DNA of 13,437 nucleotides from Candidatus Borrarchaeota archaeon (GTDB lineage: Archaea > Asgardarchaeota > Sifarchaeia > Borrarchaeales > Borrarchaeaceae). The DNA is taken from assembly GCA_016840645.1 (NCBI GenBank), contig JAEORY010000057.1:1-13437 (forward strand), read 5' to 3'. The notes beneath the pieces are model-generated. The model did not search any database. It was given only the letters and a program-made list of their open reading frames with translations, and was not told the origin of the DNA. Each line of letters starts with the position of its first letter. Position 1 is the first letter of the stretch. This document shows, piece after piece, positions 1 through 6,801 of this stretch. The position numbers were made by a program, and so were the translations under genes.

Positions 1-2324
1 CTATTGGCTATAGAGGGATTTTAATTGATATTACTGAGCGCAAGAGGGCGGAGGATGCTTTTAAAACAAGTGAAGAGCGTTATCGCGGGCTATATGAATC
101 TTCTAGAGATGGTATTATCTCTGTAGATATGGACGGAAACATTGTTGAGTGTAATCAGTCTTTAGCGGATATGCTCGACTATACTAAGGAAGAACTGTAT
201 CGTTCAAAATTCCAAAATCTCATGCCTAATAAATGGCTTGCAAATACGGCACAAATTCTCAACGAGCAGATAATTCCTCGGGGCTTTTCTGATGTATATG
301 AAATGGAAGCAATTAAGAAAGATGGGGCAATTATACCTATTTCTGCAAGGACATGGATCATAAAAGATAAGGATGGGAATTTAACAGGAACATGGGCTAT
401 TATCCGAGATATTACTAAACGAAAACGAGCTGAAGAAGCATTTAAGGAGAGTGAGGAACGCTATCGTTCCCTTTTTGAGGATTCAAGAGATGCTATATAT
501 TTTACCACCCGAGAAGGTAAACTAATCAACTTTAATCAAGCATTAATTGAATTGTTCGGTTTTAGCAGAGAAGAGTTACAAAAAATAAACGTCCGAGAGT
601 TATATATCGATCCTACAGATCGTTCTATATTTCAACGAGAGATAGAACAAAAGGGATCTGTCAGAAACTATGAATTAAAATTGCGAAAGAAAGAACATAC
701 AGAGATTGATTGCTTGCTTACTGCGACAGTGCGGCGGGATAATGATGGGAAAATTATAGGATACCAGGGTATTATTCGTGATATCACTGAAAGAAAAAAA
801 CTGGAGCGGCAATTGGTTGAGTCAGAAGAACGCTATAGAGGGTTATATGAATCTTCAAGAGATGGAATCGTCTCCGCAGATGGTGGAAATATTATAGAGT
901 GCAACCAGGCTTTTACGGATATGCTTGGCTACACAAAAGAAGAAATCAAAAGAATAGACTATTTAGATATAGTGCCCAGTAAATGGCATAATGAATTAAC
1001 ACAAGCACTTATCGAACCTTTGAAAAAAAAGGGATATTCAGATGAATTCCAACTAGAAATAGTGAAGAAAGATGGTTCATTAATTCCCGTTTCTATTAGT
1101 GCATGGGTGATGACAGATAAAGAGGGTTTTGCGAGCAAAGGATGGGCTATCATTAGAGACATCTCCGAAAAACGGAAGACGGAAGAAGAACTTCACAAAA
1201 TCGAGAAACTTGAATCACTTGGTATTCTTGCAGGTGGCATAGCTCACGATTTTAACAATATTCTTACTGGGATTTTAGGCAATATCACTCTTGCAAAAAT
1301 GTATGCTCCATTCAGAGAAAAAGTGCTAGAAAGGTTAATTGAGGCAGAAAAAGCCACAATGCGGGCAAGAGAGTTGACCCAACAATTGCTTACTTTTTCC
1401 AAAGGCGGTGCTCCGGTCAAAAAAACCGCTTCTATTGACGAATTACTCAGAGACACTACAGTCTTTACTTTGAGTGGATCCAATGTCAAGTGTAAATTTT
1501 CCATTCCTGAAGATATTTGGTCAGTCGAAATTGATGAAGGACAGATCAGCCAAGTCCTAAATAATCTTATTATCAATGCTGACCAAGCTATGCCAGAGGG
1601 GGGAATAATCAGTATTAGTGCTGAAAATGTGATCATTGGAACAAAAGATGTTTTGCCGTTACAAGAGGGACGCTACATAAAGTTACGTATAGAAGATCAG
1701 GGGATCGGAATTCCAGAAGAATATCTTCAAAAGATATTCGACCCCTATTTCACTACAAAACAAAAAGGAAGCGGTTTAGGACTAACGATCGCTTATTCGA
1801 TAATAAAAAATCATAAGGGGCATATTGCTGTAGAATCAAAACTTGGCGTTGGATCAGACTTCTCTATCTATCTTCCCGCTTTAAAAACACAAGTCCCGAA
1901 AAAGAAAGAAGCGGAGAAAAGACCTATCACTGGCAAAGGAAAAATTATGGTCATGGATGATGAAGAGGTCATCAGGGACTCTTTAGGTGAGATATTAACC
2001 TTTCTAGGGTACGAAGTTAGGTTTGCTAGAAACGGTGAAGAAGCGATAGCAATATACAAGGGAGCTAAAGACACAGGACAATCTTTCGATGCTGTTATCC
2101 TGGATTTGACTATTCGAGGTGGTATGGGTGGCAAAGAAACTATTGGAAAACTCATTGAAATTGATCCGAAAGTCAAAGCTATAGTTTCAAGCGGATATTC
2201 AACAGATCCCGTTATGGCTGATTTTAAAAATTATGGTTTTAGTGGCGTAGTTGCCAAACCATATGATATCAAGGAACTAAGTGAGTCCCTAGACAATGTT
2301 TTAAATGGAATTGGGCCTTTTTAA
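1..2324 (+). CDS. Multi-PAS hybrid sensor histidine kinase with C-terminal receiver domain, 5' partial
   Basis: Two-component hybrid kinase: it should autophosphorylate on His and pass the phosphate to its own receiver Asp. The frame is open to the left edge (first full codon at base 3), so the ATG at 129 lies inside a PAS domain and is not the true start; 773 residues are visible. Order: tail of a PAS (residues 1-22), PAS 23-150, PAS 150-273, PAS 274-395, HisKA with the HDFNN box (His415), HATPase with N-box near Asn520, DQGIGIP at 565 and GSGLGL at 589, then a receiver from about 648 with acidic pair Asp652/653, acceptor Asp701 (ILDLT) and Lys752 (AKPY). No membrane segment is visible, so a cytoplasmic sensor is likely, but the N-terminus is unseen. 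The ligand is unknown; redox or small-molecule sensing would be inference. The first and third complete PAS domains are near copies. It ends convergent with the phosphatase gene, 31 bases away. Confidence 0.93.
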   Translation, partial: IGYRGILIDITERKRAEDAFKTSEERYRGLYESSRDGIISVDMDGNIVECNQSLADMLDYTKEELYRSKFQNLMPNKWLANTAQILNEQIIPRGFSDVYEMEAIKKDGAIIPISARTWIIKDKDGNLTGTWAIIRDITKRKRAEEAFKESEERYRSLFEDSRDAIYFTTREGKLINFNQALIELFGFSREELQKINVRELYIDPTDRSIFQREIEQKGSVRNYELKLRKKEHTEIDCLLTATVRRDNDGKIIGYQGIIRDITERKKLERQLVESEERYRGLYESSRDGIVSADGGNIIECNQAFTDMLGYTKEEIKRIDYLDIVPSKWHNELTQALIEPLKKKGYSDEFQLEIVKKDGSLIPVSISAWVMTDKEGFASKGWAIIRDISEKRKTEEELHKIEKLESLGILAGGIAHDFNNILTGILGNITLAKMYAPFREKVLERLIEAEKATMRARELTQQLLTFSKGGAPVKKTASIDELLRDTTVFTLSGSNVKCKFSIPEDIWSVEIDEGQISQVLNNLIINADQAMPEGGIISISAENVIIGTKDVLPLQEGRYIKLRIEDQGIGIPEEYLQKIFDPYFTTKQKGSGLGLTIAYSIIKNHKGHIAVESKLGVGSDFSIYLPALKTQVPKKKEAEKRPITGKGKIMVMDDEEVIRDSLGEILTFLGYEVRFARNGEEAIAIYKGAKDTGQSFDAVILDLTIRGGMGGKETIGKLIEIDPKVKAIVSSGYSTDPVMADFKNYGFSGVVAKPYDIKELSESLDNVLNGIGPF

Positions 2325-2355
2325 CTAATTTAATTGGTATTGAAAACTAGATTGT

Positions 2356-2820
2356 CTACAGATCCAATTTCTCAAGAATTTTAGTTGAATAGTCCTCGAT
2401 TTCATCAGCACATCTTCGAAATGCCTCCGTTGATAGCCCATAAGGGTCATCTACATCTAAATCATCTGTTTCTCCACCGCATTCTTTCAATGTAACCACC
2501 TTTTTTGAATCGTTGGTGTAGTACGATAGTATATGATGCTTAACACTTTCATCGAGCGTCAAAATAAGATCTGCTTCTTTTACCATCTCTTTCGTAAGTT
2601 GCACACCGCCATACCCTGAAATATCGATTCCTCGTTCTTTGGCTACTTGTATGGATTTAGAATGTGGTGGTGAACCTTCGTAAGCATGGATCCCTGCTGA
2701 GTTGACAATTATGCTATCTGATTTTGCACTGTTGTCTAGTAGTTGTTTGAAGATGCCTTCGGCAAGAGGGCTTCGACACAGATTTGCATAACAGACAAAA
2801 ATAATTTTCATTGGAGACAA
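2356..2820 (-). CDS. Low-molecular-weight protein tyrosine phosphatase / arsenate reductase family protein
   Basis: Small cytosolic enzyme of the LMW-PTP fold, which includes phosphotyrosine phosphatases and thioredoxin-type arsenate reductases. The N-terminal P-loop VCYANLCRS carries the nucleophile Cys10, Arg16 and Ser17, and the DPY motif at 125-127 supplies the general acid Asp125, so all catalytic residues are present. Length (154 aa) is normal for the family. Start choice: an in-frame ATG lies at 2811, but the only good Shine-Dalgarno, GGAG at 2829-2832, is 8 bases before a TTG at 2820 and 17 before the ATG, so I prefer TTG; the two differ by three residues. It lies 55 bases downstream of nuoC on the same strand, possibly co-transcribed, though T-runs lie between them. 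Substrate cannot be told from sequence: no other ars gene is adjacent, and Cys15 within the P-loop is also common in true phosphatases. Confidence 0.9.
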   Translation of the reverse strand: MSPMKIIFVCYANLCRSPLAEGIFKQLLDNSAKSDSIIVNSAGIHAYEGSPPHSKSIQVAKERGIDISGYGGVQLTKEMVKEADLILTLDESVKHHILSYYTNDSKKVVTLKECGGETDDLDVDDPYGLSTEAFRRCADEIEDYSTKILEKLDL

Positions 2821-2828
2821 ATGCTACA

Positions 2829-2832
2829 CTCC
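2829..2832 (-). promoter_or_regulatory. Shine-Dalgarno deciding a TTG start
   Basis: Reads GGAG on the minus strand, 8 bases before TTG (2820) and 17 bases before the in-frame ATG (2811) of the phosphatase gene. No purine-rich site lies closer to the ATG, so the spacing favours the TTG start. Confidence 0.45.
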
Positions 2833-2844
2833 GTTTGCACAATT

Positions 2845-2869
2845 AAAAAAGAAAGATCTTGTTGAAAAA
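2845..2869 (-). terminator. Candidate oligo(T) terminator after nuoC
   Basis: On the minus strand, T5 (2865-2869) and T6 (2845-2850) runs follow the nuoC stop within about 30 bases. Archaeal RNA polymerase terminates at T-tracts without needing a hairpin, so these may reduce read-through into the phosphatase gene. The T6-AAT run could alternatively act as a weak TATA box for that gene. Weak support. Confidence 0.3.
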
Positions 2870-2875
2870 GGCGGA

Positions 2876-3382
2876 TTACTTGCGACTTTCTTCGTAAGCT
2901 TTCTTTACTTCGTGTACATCACGTTCCTTTCGCAAAGGATATAGATCATCTGGCCAGTCATCCGGTAAGACTAATCGACTCAAGCCTGGATGGCCCTCAA
3001 AGTTAATTCCAACGAGGTCATGAACTTCGCGCTCATATAGTACTGCTCCAGGAATGACGCTTGTAATTGAAGTGACAGTCGGATTATCTTTTGGCAGAAG
3101 TACTCTCACTGTAACTTCTATCTCTACCTCGCCCAAACCTTTTGGTCTTGTAGCCATATGATATAGAACTTCAAAAGATTCTTCAGTTTCTAAACCTGTA
3201 ATTGTACTAACATGTGTTCCACCAAACTCTTTCTTCAGAAAGGATACCCCATCAAGAATAGACTCTTTTTTTAATGTGAGGTAGACTCTCCTAGGGCGTT
3301 CAATCTTTGAGTCCGTTAAGCCGTCTCCAAATTTTGATTTTGCAGCGTTAACAATTTTATTCTCTATTTCTAATTCACTCAT
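2876..3382 (-). CDS. nuoC: NADH-quinone oxidoreductase-like subunit C (30 kDa subunit; NuoC/FpoC)
   Basis: NuoC forms part of the peripheral connecting arm of complex I-type enzymes, packing against NuoD and NuoB on the cytoplasmic face. The family hallmark is clear: EREVHDLVGINFEGHP from residue 117, then SRLVLPDDWP and YPLRKE. The 168-residue product from ATG 3382 fits a stand-alone subunit C, with no fusion to D. The frame extends upstream to a TTG at 3430, but the added 16 residues (hydrophobic, VIEIYIAIVT) do not look like NuoC; an AAGGA lies 12 bases before the ATG. Two things are odd. The gene is divergent from the nuoJ-N cluster, and neither nuoA/nuoB before it nor nuoD after it is present; the next gene is a phosphatase. 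A NuoC-like subunit of a group 4 membrane hydrogenase is the main alternative reading. Confidence 0.9.
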   Translation of the reverse strand: MSELEIENKIVNAAKSKFGDGLTDSKIERPRRVYLTLKKESILDGVSFLKKEFGGTHVSTITGLETEESFEVLYHMATRPKGLGEVEIEVTVRVLLPKDNPTVTSITSVIPGAVLYEREVHDLVGINFEGHPGLSRLVLPDDWPDDLYPLRKERDVHEVKKAYEESRK

Positions 3383-3413
3383 TTTATTCACATTCCTTGT
3401 GACTATTGCTATG

Positions 3414-3479
3414 TAAATTTCAATTACCAAATTATTACCAAGAAATGATGATTCCTTAGATGAAAGGTATTGAAATTTA
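3414..3479. repeat. 11-bp perfect inverted repeat in the nuoC leader
   Basis: The arms TAAATTTCAAT (3414-3424) and ATTGAAATTTA (3469-3479) are exact reverse complements separated by 44 bases. Both lie just upstream of the nuoC start at 3382, and the right arm overlaps the candidate TATA box for nuoC. The core TTGAAAT also occurs in the nuoJ1 and atpI leaders. AT-rich arms can arise by chance, so this is only a candidate operator pair. Confidence 0.4.
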
Positions 3480-3486
3480 AGTTTTA
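3473..3486 (-). promoter_or_regulatory. Candidate TATA box for nuoC
   Basis: On the minus strand this reads AAAACTTAAATTTC, an archaeal BRE/TATA-like element with A-rich upstream bases. Initiation about 25 bases downstream would give a leader of roughly 65 bases before the ATG at 3382. An alternative is the TATATA stretch at 3558-3568, which would give a longer leader. Confidence 0.3.
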
Positions 3487-3763
3487 CTTTTCAGGGGAAA
3501 TATACAGTCTGGTTAACAATTAGTGTAGTATTCAAATATAAATGACCGTTAGAGGGGCATATATATGATAAAACGCGTTATTTCTTTAGTGATAATCTGT
3601 ATATTAAATTATATCTAATTTAAGGCAGTATCAGAGAATGAGGTATATGTGGGGTTGTTTTAGGAAAGGATAAATTCATATATTGGGCTGTATATGACAG
3701 TGGTGTAAAGATGTTATTTGTCATTATCGTTCATTATATATTTTCGTGAAAGGCTTACTCAGA

Positions 3764-3780
3764 AGAAAACTTTATATGGA
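3764..3780 (+). promoter_or_regulatory. Candidate archaeal promoter (BRE/TATA) of the nuoJ1-N operon
   Basis: GAAAAC followed by TTTATATGG resembles an archaeal BRE plus TATA box. Transcription would start near 3800, giving a leader of about 55-60 bases before the ATG at 3859. The same TTTATATG core occurs at 10091 upstream of atpI. Confidence 0.5.
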
Positions 3781-3817
3781 AAAAGTTAGTGATGGCTGTT
3801 CGTTTTAGAAAGATTGA

Positions 3818-3835
3818 TTTTGAAATATATCAAAA
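3818..3835. repeat. 18-bp near-palindrome in the nuoJ1 leader
   Basis: The sequence TTTTGAAATATATCAAAA is symmetric in 8 of 9 base pairs. It sits 23 bases before the nuoJ1 ATG and about 40 bases downstream of the TATA candidate, so it would be in the transcribed leader or just past the start site. It could bind a dimeric repressor. Its left half is the 11-mer repeated twice in the atpI leader. Confidence 0.4.
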
Positions 3836-3858
3836 CCATAAACTAGAACGGTGAGATT

Positions 3859-4122
3859 ATGCAGATTGCGTTTATGAGTATTTGGCATTTAATTATACTT
3901 GTTGGACTTATTGTAACTGCTATTTTAGCCATCGAGTCTCGCTCTATAGTGTATTGCGTGATCTCATTGGCAATAATGAGCGTTTTGTTGGGTGTACTCT
4001 TTTTTCTCTTGGACGCACCATACGTTGGGGTCTTTCAAATCGCGGTCTATGCTGGTGCGATAACTATACTCATGCTAGCAACTATTAGCTTAGTATCTCA
4101 AGAAGAACGGGAGGTTAAATAA
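3859..4122 (+). CDS. nuoJ1: Complex I-like subunit J, N-terminal half (NuoJ1/FpoJ1)
   Basis: Membrane subunit of the linker module between the redox arm and the antiporter-like subunits. The 87 residues form three membrane helices (about 5-23, 30-51 and 55-80). The last carries the most conserved NuoJ stretch, LDAPYVGVFQIAVYAGAI, whose QxxVYAGA segment corresponds to the flexible TM3 thought to rearrange during coupling. Full-length bacterial NuoJ is about twice as long with five helices; the remaining two are in the next gene. The start is fixed by GGTGAG at 3850-3855, four bases before the ATG. First gene of the nuoJ1-J2-K-L-M-N operon, one base from nuoJ2. Confidence 0.9.
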   Translation: MQIAFMSIWHLIILVGLIVTAILAIESRSIVYCVISLAIMSVLLGVLFFLLDAPYVGVFQIAVYAGAITILMLATISLVSQEEREVK

Positions 4123-4123
4123 A

Positions 4124-4417
4124 ATGGCAGGCAAGAGTTCGGTTAGTCACGTGAGAATCGTCTTTGAAATAATTGGTGCTCTGCTCGGAATTGCATTCTT
4201 TGTTCTTTTATTTTCGAGCATCTCCACGATAACTCCCTTCATTTATGGTCAACCACCGCTTTCTGTAGAGCTTGGAAACATTCCACAAACTGTTACTCAG
4301 AATCTATGGAGTAATCGCGGAATTGATATGATCTTACAGGCATTTTTATTATTCGCAACCGCAATTGGAGCGGCTGCTCTGTTTAGAGAAGAACTCAAAA
4401 GGAGGAATGAAGAATAA
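4124..4417 (+). CDS. nuoJ2: Complex I-like subunit J, C-terminal half (NuoJ2/FpoJ2)
   Basis: A 97-residue membrane protein supplying helices four and five of NuoJ. It has a helix at about 13-33, a polar loop (about 34-66) and a final helix at about 68-87 containing GIDMILQAFLLFATAIGAAAL, the typical NuoJ C-terminal helix, followed by charged residues REELKRRNEE. It has its own start and Shine-Dalgarno (GGGAGGT at 4109-4115, inside the end of nuoJ1), and its stop overlaps the nuoK start (TAATG), so it is translated as a separate gene rather than being a frameshift product. I recall the same J split from methanogen Fpo complexes. Confidence 0.88.
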   Translation: MAGKSSVSHVRIVFEIIGALLGIAFFVLLFSSISTITPFIYGQPPLSVELGNIPQTVTQNLWSNRGIDMILQAFLLFATAIGAAALFREELKRRNEE

Positions 4418-4743
4418 TGGCATTACCACCTCTAAATATGGAGTTCTATTTAGGAACAGCTATTGTCCTTTACGTAATCGGGTTTTATTGCTTTGTGAGT
4501 AAGCGCAACATGATTAAGCTCATTATAGGTCTTGAAATTCTAATCGACGGAGCGCATCTCAATTTTATAGCATTTAGCGCGTACGCCAATGGTGGACTAA
4601 TTGATCCATTGGTGCATGCAATAGTGATCACATCCATTGTTATAGGCGGTTGTATTGCAGCTGTTGCAATGGCGCTCATTCTAACTGCTTATCGTCAGTA
4701 TAAAACTATTAATATTCGCGAACTAAGGCGATTAAAGGAGTAG
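4417..4743 (+). CDS. nuoK: Complex I-like subunit K (NuoK/FpoK, MrpC-related)
   Basis: Three-helix membrane subunit beside NuoJ and NuoN that continues the proton-conducting hydrophilic axis; 108 aa, normal for the family. Helix 2 has the signature RNMIKLIIGLEILIDGAHLNF with Glu40, the counterpart of the essential TM2 glutamate. Helix 3 (VITSIVIGGCIAAVAMALIL) has no acidic residue: where bacterial NuoK has a second glutamate there is a Gly pair (77-78). A TSIVIG-type helix 3 resembles MrpC and hydrogenase-type homologues more than classical NuoK. GGAGG at 4401-4405 lies 11 bases before the ATG. A second Met at residue 8 is a less likely start because the first overlaps the nuoJ2 stop. Confidence 0.92.
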   Translation: MALPPLNMEFYLGTAIVLYVIGFYCFVSKRNMIKLIIGLEILIDGAHLNFIAFSAYANGGLIDPLVHAIVITSIVIGGCIAAVAMALILTAYRQYKTINIRELRRLKE

Positions 4744-4756
4744 AGGTGTTTAAAAG

Positions 4757-6787
4757 ATGTTACCGTTTGCACCCTGGCTTTGCTGGGCAATTCCAATGAT
4801 TGGCGCGGTGCTTACGCCCGCGTTCGCTAAAATTCATCCAAAAGTAAGAGATTATATGGCTGTCCTTTTTTCTGTGATGGCTGCCGCATTTGCTTTATCT
4901 ATGATCCCTGACATGATAATAGATACTGCTTTTGGTTATGACTTTTCTGGGCAAACTCAGCCCATCCCCTTTGATTGGCAAGTGCCATGGATTCCATATA
5001 TCAATATCTATGCTGGAGTCCTTGTAGATCCTCTATCCGTCTTCATGGCGAATGTAGCCACTTGTATAAGTGCTCTTATTATGATCTACAGCCTTGGATA
5101 CATGTCACACGATCCTGATCGTACGAGGTATTGGTTCTGGATGCTATTTTTTATTGGCGGCATGACCCTTCTCGTGATGGCTGACAACTTTCTTCAGTTA
5201 TTTGTCGGATGGGAGATCGTTGGAGCATGTTCATATGGTTTAATCGGATTTTGGCATAAGAAGCCTAATATGGTTGATGAACCCTTCCCAATGCTACAAA
5301 GAACTGAAGGGGATATGAACGCTCATAGTGGTATGAAAGCGTTCATCACTACTCGAATAGGTGATGTAGCGCTTCTTTCAGCAATTTTAATCATTTATTC
5401 TTTTGCTGGTACCTTCAATTTTCTTGAATTACAAGCAACTACGGGGTGGGTAGGCGAACTTTCAAGAGCTGGTTTGCTCACGATAGTCGCAATATTACTT
5501 TTCTTTGGCCCAATAGGTAAATCCGCCCAGTTCCCACTACATGTATGGTTACCAGAGGCAATGGCTGGCCCAACAACTGTTTCTGCATTGATCCATGCCG
5601 CTACAATGGTAAAAGCAGGCGTATACCTTGTTGCGCGTGTGCTTCCAATGTTCCATCATGCACTCTGGATTGATGGCTATACGGAAGTTACTACATTCTT
5701 TACTACGGTTGGATGGATTGGTGGTTTCACAGCATTCTTAGCTGCTACAATGGCGCTGGTGGCTCGTGAAATCAAAAAAGTGCTTGCCTATTCCACTGTT
5801 AGTCAAATCGGTTATATGATGCTAGGTCTTGGAATGGGTGGGCTCGCAATAGAATCAACTACGGGCTTTTTGGCTGCTAATTTCCATTTACTGTCCCACG
5901 CTCTTTTCAAAGCACTGCTGTTTCTTTCAGCTGGTGCTATTTTGCACGCAACAGAGACAAAATACCTGGATGAAATGGGTGGGCTCAAGGAATATATGCC
6001 GATCACATATAAGGTCATGTGGGTTGGCGCATTAGCTCTTATAGGATTCCCAGGCTTTTCTGGGTTTTGGAGCAAGGATGTCATTTTCTTAGCTACCTTT
6101 GAAAATGGTCAATATGCGCTCTTTGCAATAGCCGCAATAACCGCTGCAATGACGGCATTCTATACATTCCGTATGATGGGTATGACTTTCCATTATCCAA
6201 AATCAGAACATATCTTGAAACTTGAAAGAGAAGGCCACCATGTACATGACGCGCCCGCAGTGATGTGGGTTCCCTTAGCTATTTTAGCTGGATTGACACT
6301 CATCGTTAGCGTATTTGGACTTTTTAATTTTGAAGGTAGATTACATGATTACTTCTCAGGTCATGTAGTTACACCATTCGCCATTGAATTTGTTCATCTC
6401 AATCCAACTGTGGCACTGATATCGATTGGAATGGTCTTTCTGGGTATTATACCTAGTTACTTCATTTATATCAAGCAAAAATATTCTGCTACAGAGATGA
6501 TCAGAAATTCAGGTGCGTTAGCCAGCTTACATTCTTTCCTGACAAACCGATGGTATATCAATGCTCTCTATTACAAAGTATTCGTCTACGGTGTAATCAG
6601 AGTATGCGGAGGAATTTATCGCTGGATCGACCAAGCAATTATCGACCGATTCAACTTCGGGGTATTACGTGGAGGCATGGGTCTAAGTCAGGGAGTCCGG
6701 AAGGTCCAAACAGGAGTGTTTAGCATCAATATGATCTATATCGTAGGAGGACTGCTACTAATAGCGGTTCTGCTAATCTTTATTTAG
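4757..6787 (+). CDS. nuoL: Complex I-like antiporter subunit L (NuoL/FpoL)
   Basis: The distal antiporter-like pump subunit, MrpA-related, with about 16 membrane helices and the long lateral helix near the C-terminus. The 676 residues are longer than a typical 610-650 aa NuoL. Key charges are present: Glu153 in TM5 (FVGWEIVGACSYG), Lys255 in TM7 (GPIGKSAQFPLHVWLPEAM), Lys286 in TM8 (HAATMVKAGVY) and Lys440-Asp441 in TM12 (GFWSKDVIF). Extra length lies partly in a polar loop after TM5 (about 168-192), where a proline- and acid-containing insert precedes KAFITTRIGD. The C-terminal QTGVFSINMIYIVGG segment is the usual NuoL end, so the gene is complete. The Shine-Dalgarno GAGGTG (4743-4748) overlaps the nuoK stop. 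Confidence 0.95.
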   Translation: MLPFAPWLCWAIPMIGAVLTPAFAKIHPKVRDYMAVLFSVMAAAFALSMIPDMIIDTAFGYDFSGQTQPIPFDWQVPWIPYINIYAGVLVDPLSVFMANVATCISALIMIYSLGYMSHDPDRTRYWFWMLFFIGGMTLLVMADNFLQLFVGWEIVGACSYGLIGFWHKKPNMVDEPFPMLQRTEGDMNAHSGMKAFITTRIGDVALLSAILIIYSFAGTFNFLELQATTGWVGELSRAGLLTIVAILLFFGPIGKSAQFPLHVWLPEAMAGPTTVSALIHAATMVKAGVYLVARVLPMFHHALWIDGYTEVTTFFTTVGWIGGFTAFLAATMALVAREIKKVLAYSTVSQIGYMMLGLGMGGLAIESTTGFLAANFHLLSHALFKALLFLSAGAILHATETKYLDEMGGLKEYMPITYKVMWVGALALIGFPGFSGFWSKDVIFLATFENGQYALFAIAAITAAMTAFYTFRMMGMTFHYPKSEHILKLEREGHHVHDAPAVMWVPLAILAGLTLIVSVFGLFNFEGRLHDYFSGHVVTPFAIEFVHLNPTVALISIGMVFLGIIPSYFIYIKQKYSATEMIRNSGALASLHSFLTNRWYINALYYKVFVYGVIRVCGGIYRWIDQAIIDRFNFGVLRGGMGLSQGVRKVQTGVFSINMIYIVGGLLLIAVLLIFI

Positions 6788-6801
6788 GAGGAGACACAAA
6801 A

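Larger units (their letters stand above)
3383..3858. other. Divergent intergenic region between nuoC and nuoJ1
   Basis: About 476 very AT-rich bases with no convincing gene. It holds the candidate nuoC promoter near 3473-3486, the nuoJ1 promoter near 3764-3780, an inverted repeat at 3414-3479 and a near-palindrome at 3818-3835. The middle part (about 3490-3750) shows only very short frames, the longest noticed being 17 codons at 3565-3618. No tRNA or C/D-box RNA could be supported. The region is long for a simple divergent promoter. Confidence 0.6.

Noticed and set aside
129..131. Start codon of the histidine kinase
   Set aside because: The same frame is open upstream to the window edge and codes for the beginning of the PAS domain, so this Met is internal.
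2356..2820. Arsenic-resistance reductase assignment (arsC)
   Set aside because: The fold fits, but no arsenic gene is nearby and sequence alone does not separate it from tyrosine phosphatases.
3382..3430. Longer nuoC starting at TTG 3430
   Set aside because: The extra 16 residues do not resemble NuoC and the start has no ribosome site; the ATG at 3382 gives a normal subunit.
3447..3453. Box C-like ATGATGA, suggesting a C/D-box RNA
   Set aside because: No CTGA box D at a suitable distance on the same strand; likewise for TGATGA near 10007.
3565..3618. 17-codon frame MIKRVISLVIICILNYI with a GAGGGG upstream
   Set aside because: Too short, in AT-rich spacer, with no recognisable family; the hydrophobic composition is expected from A/T-rich codons.
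4109..4130. Frameshift breaking a single nuoJ gene
   Set aside because: nuoJ2 has its own ATG and Shine-Dalgarno, each half keeps intact helices, and a split J is known in archaeal homologues.
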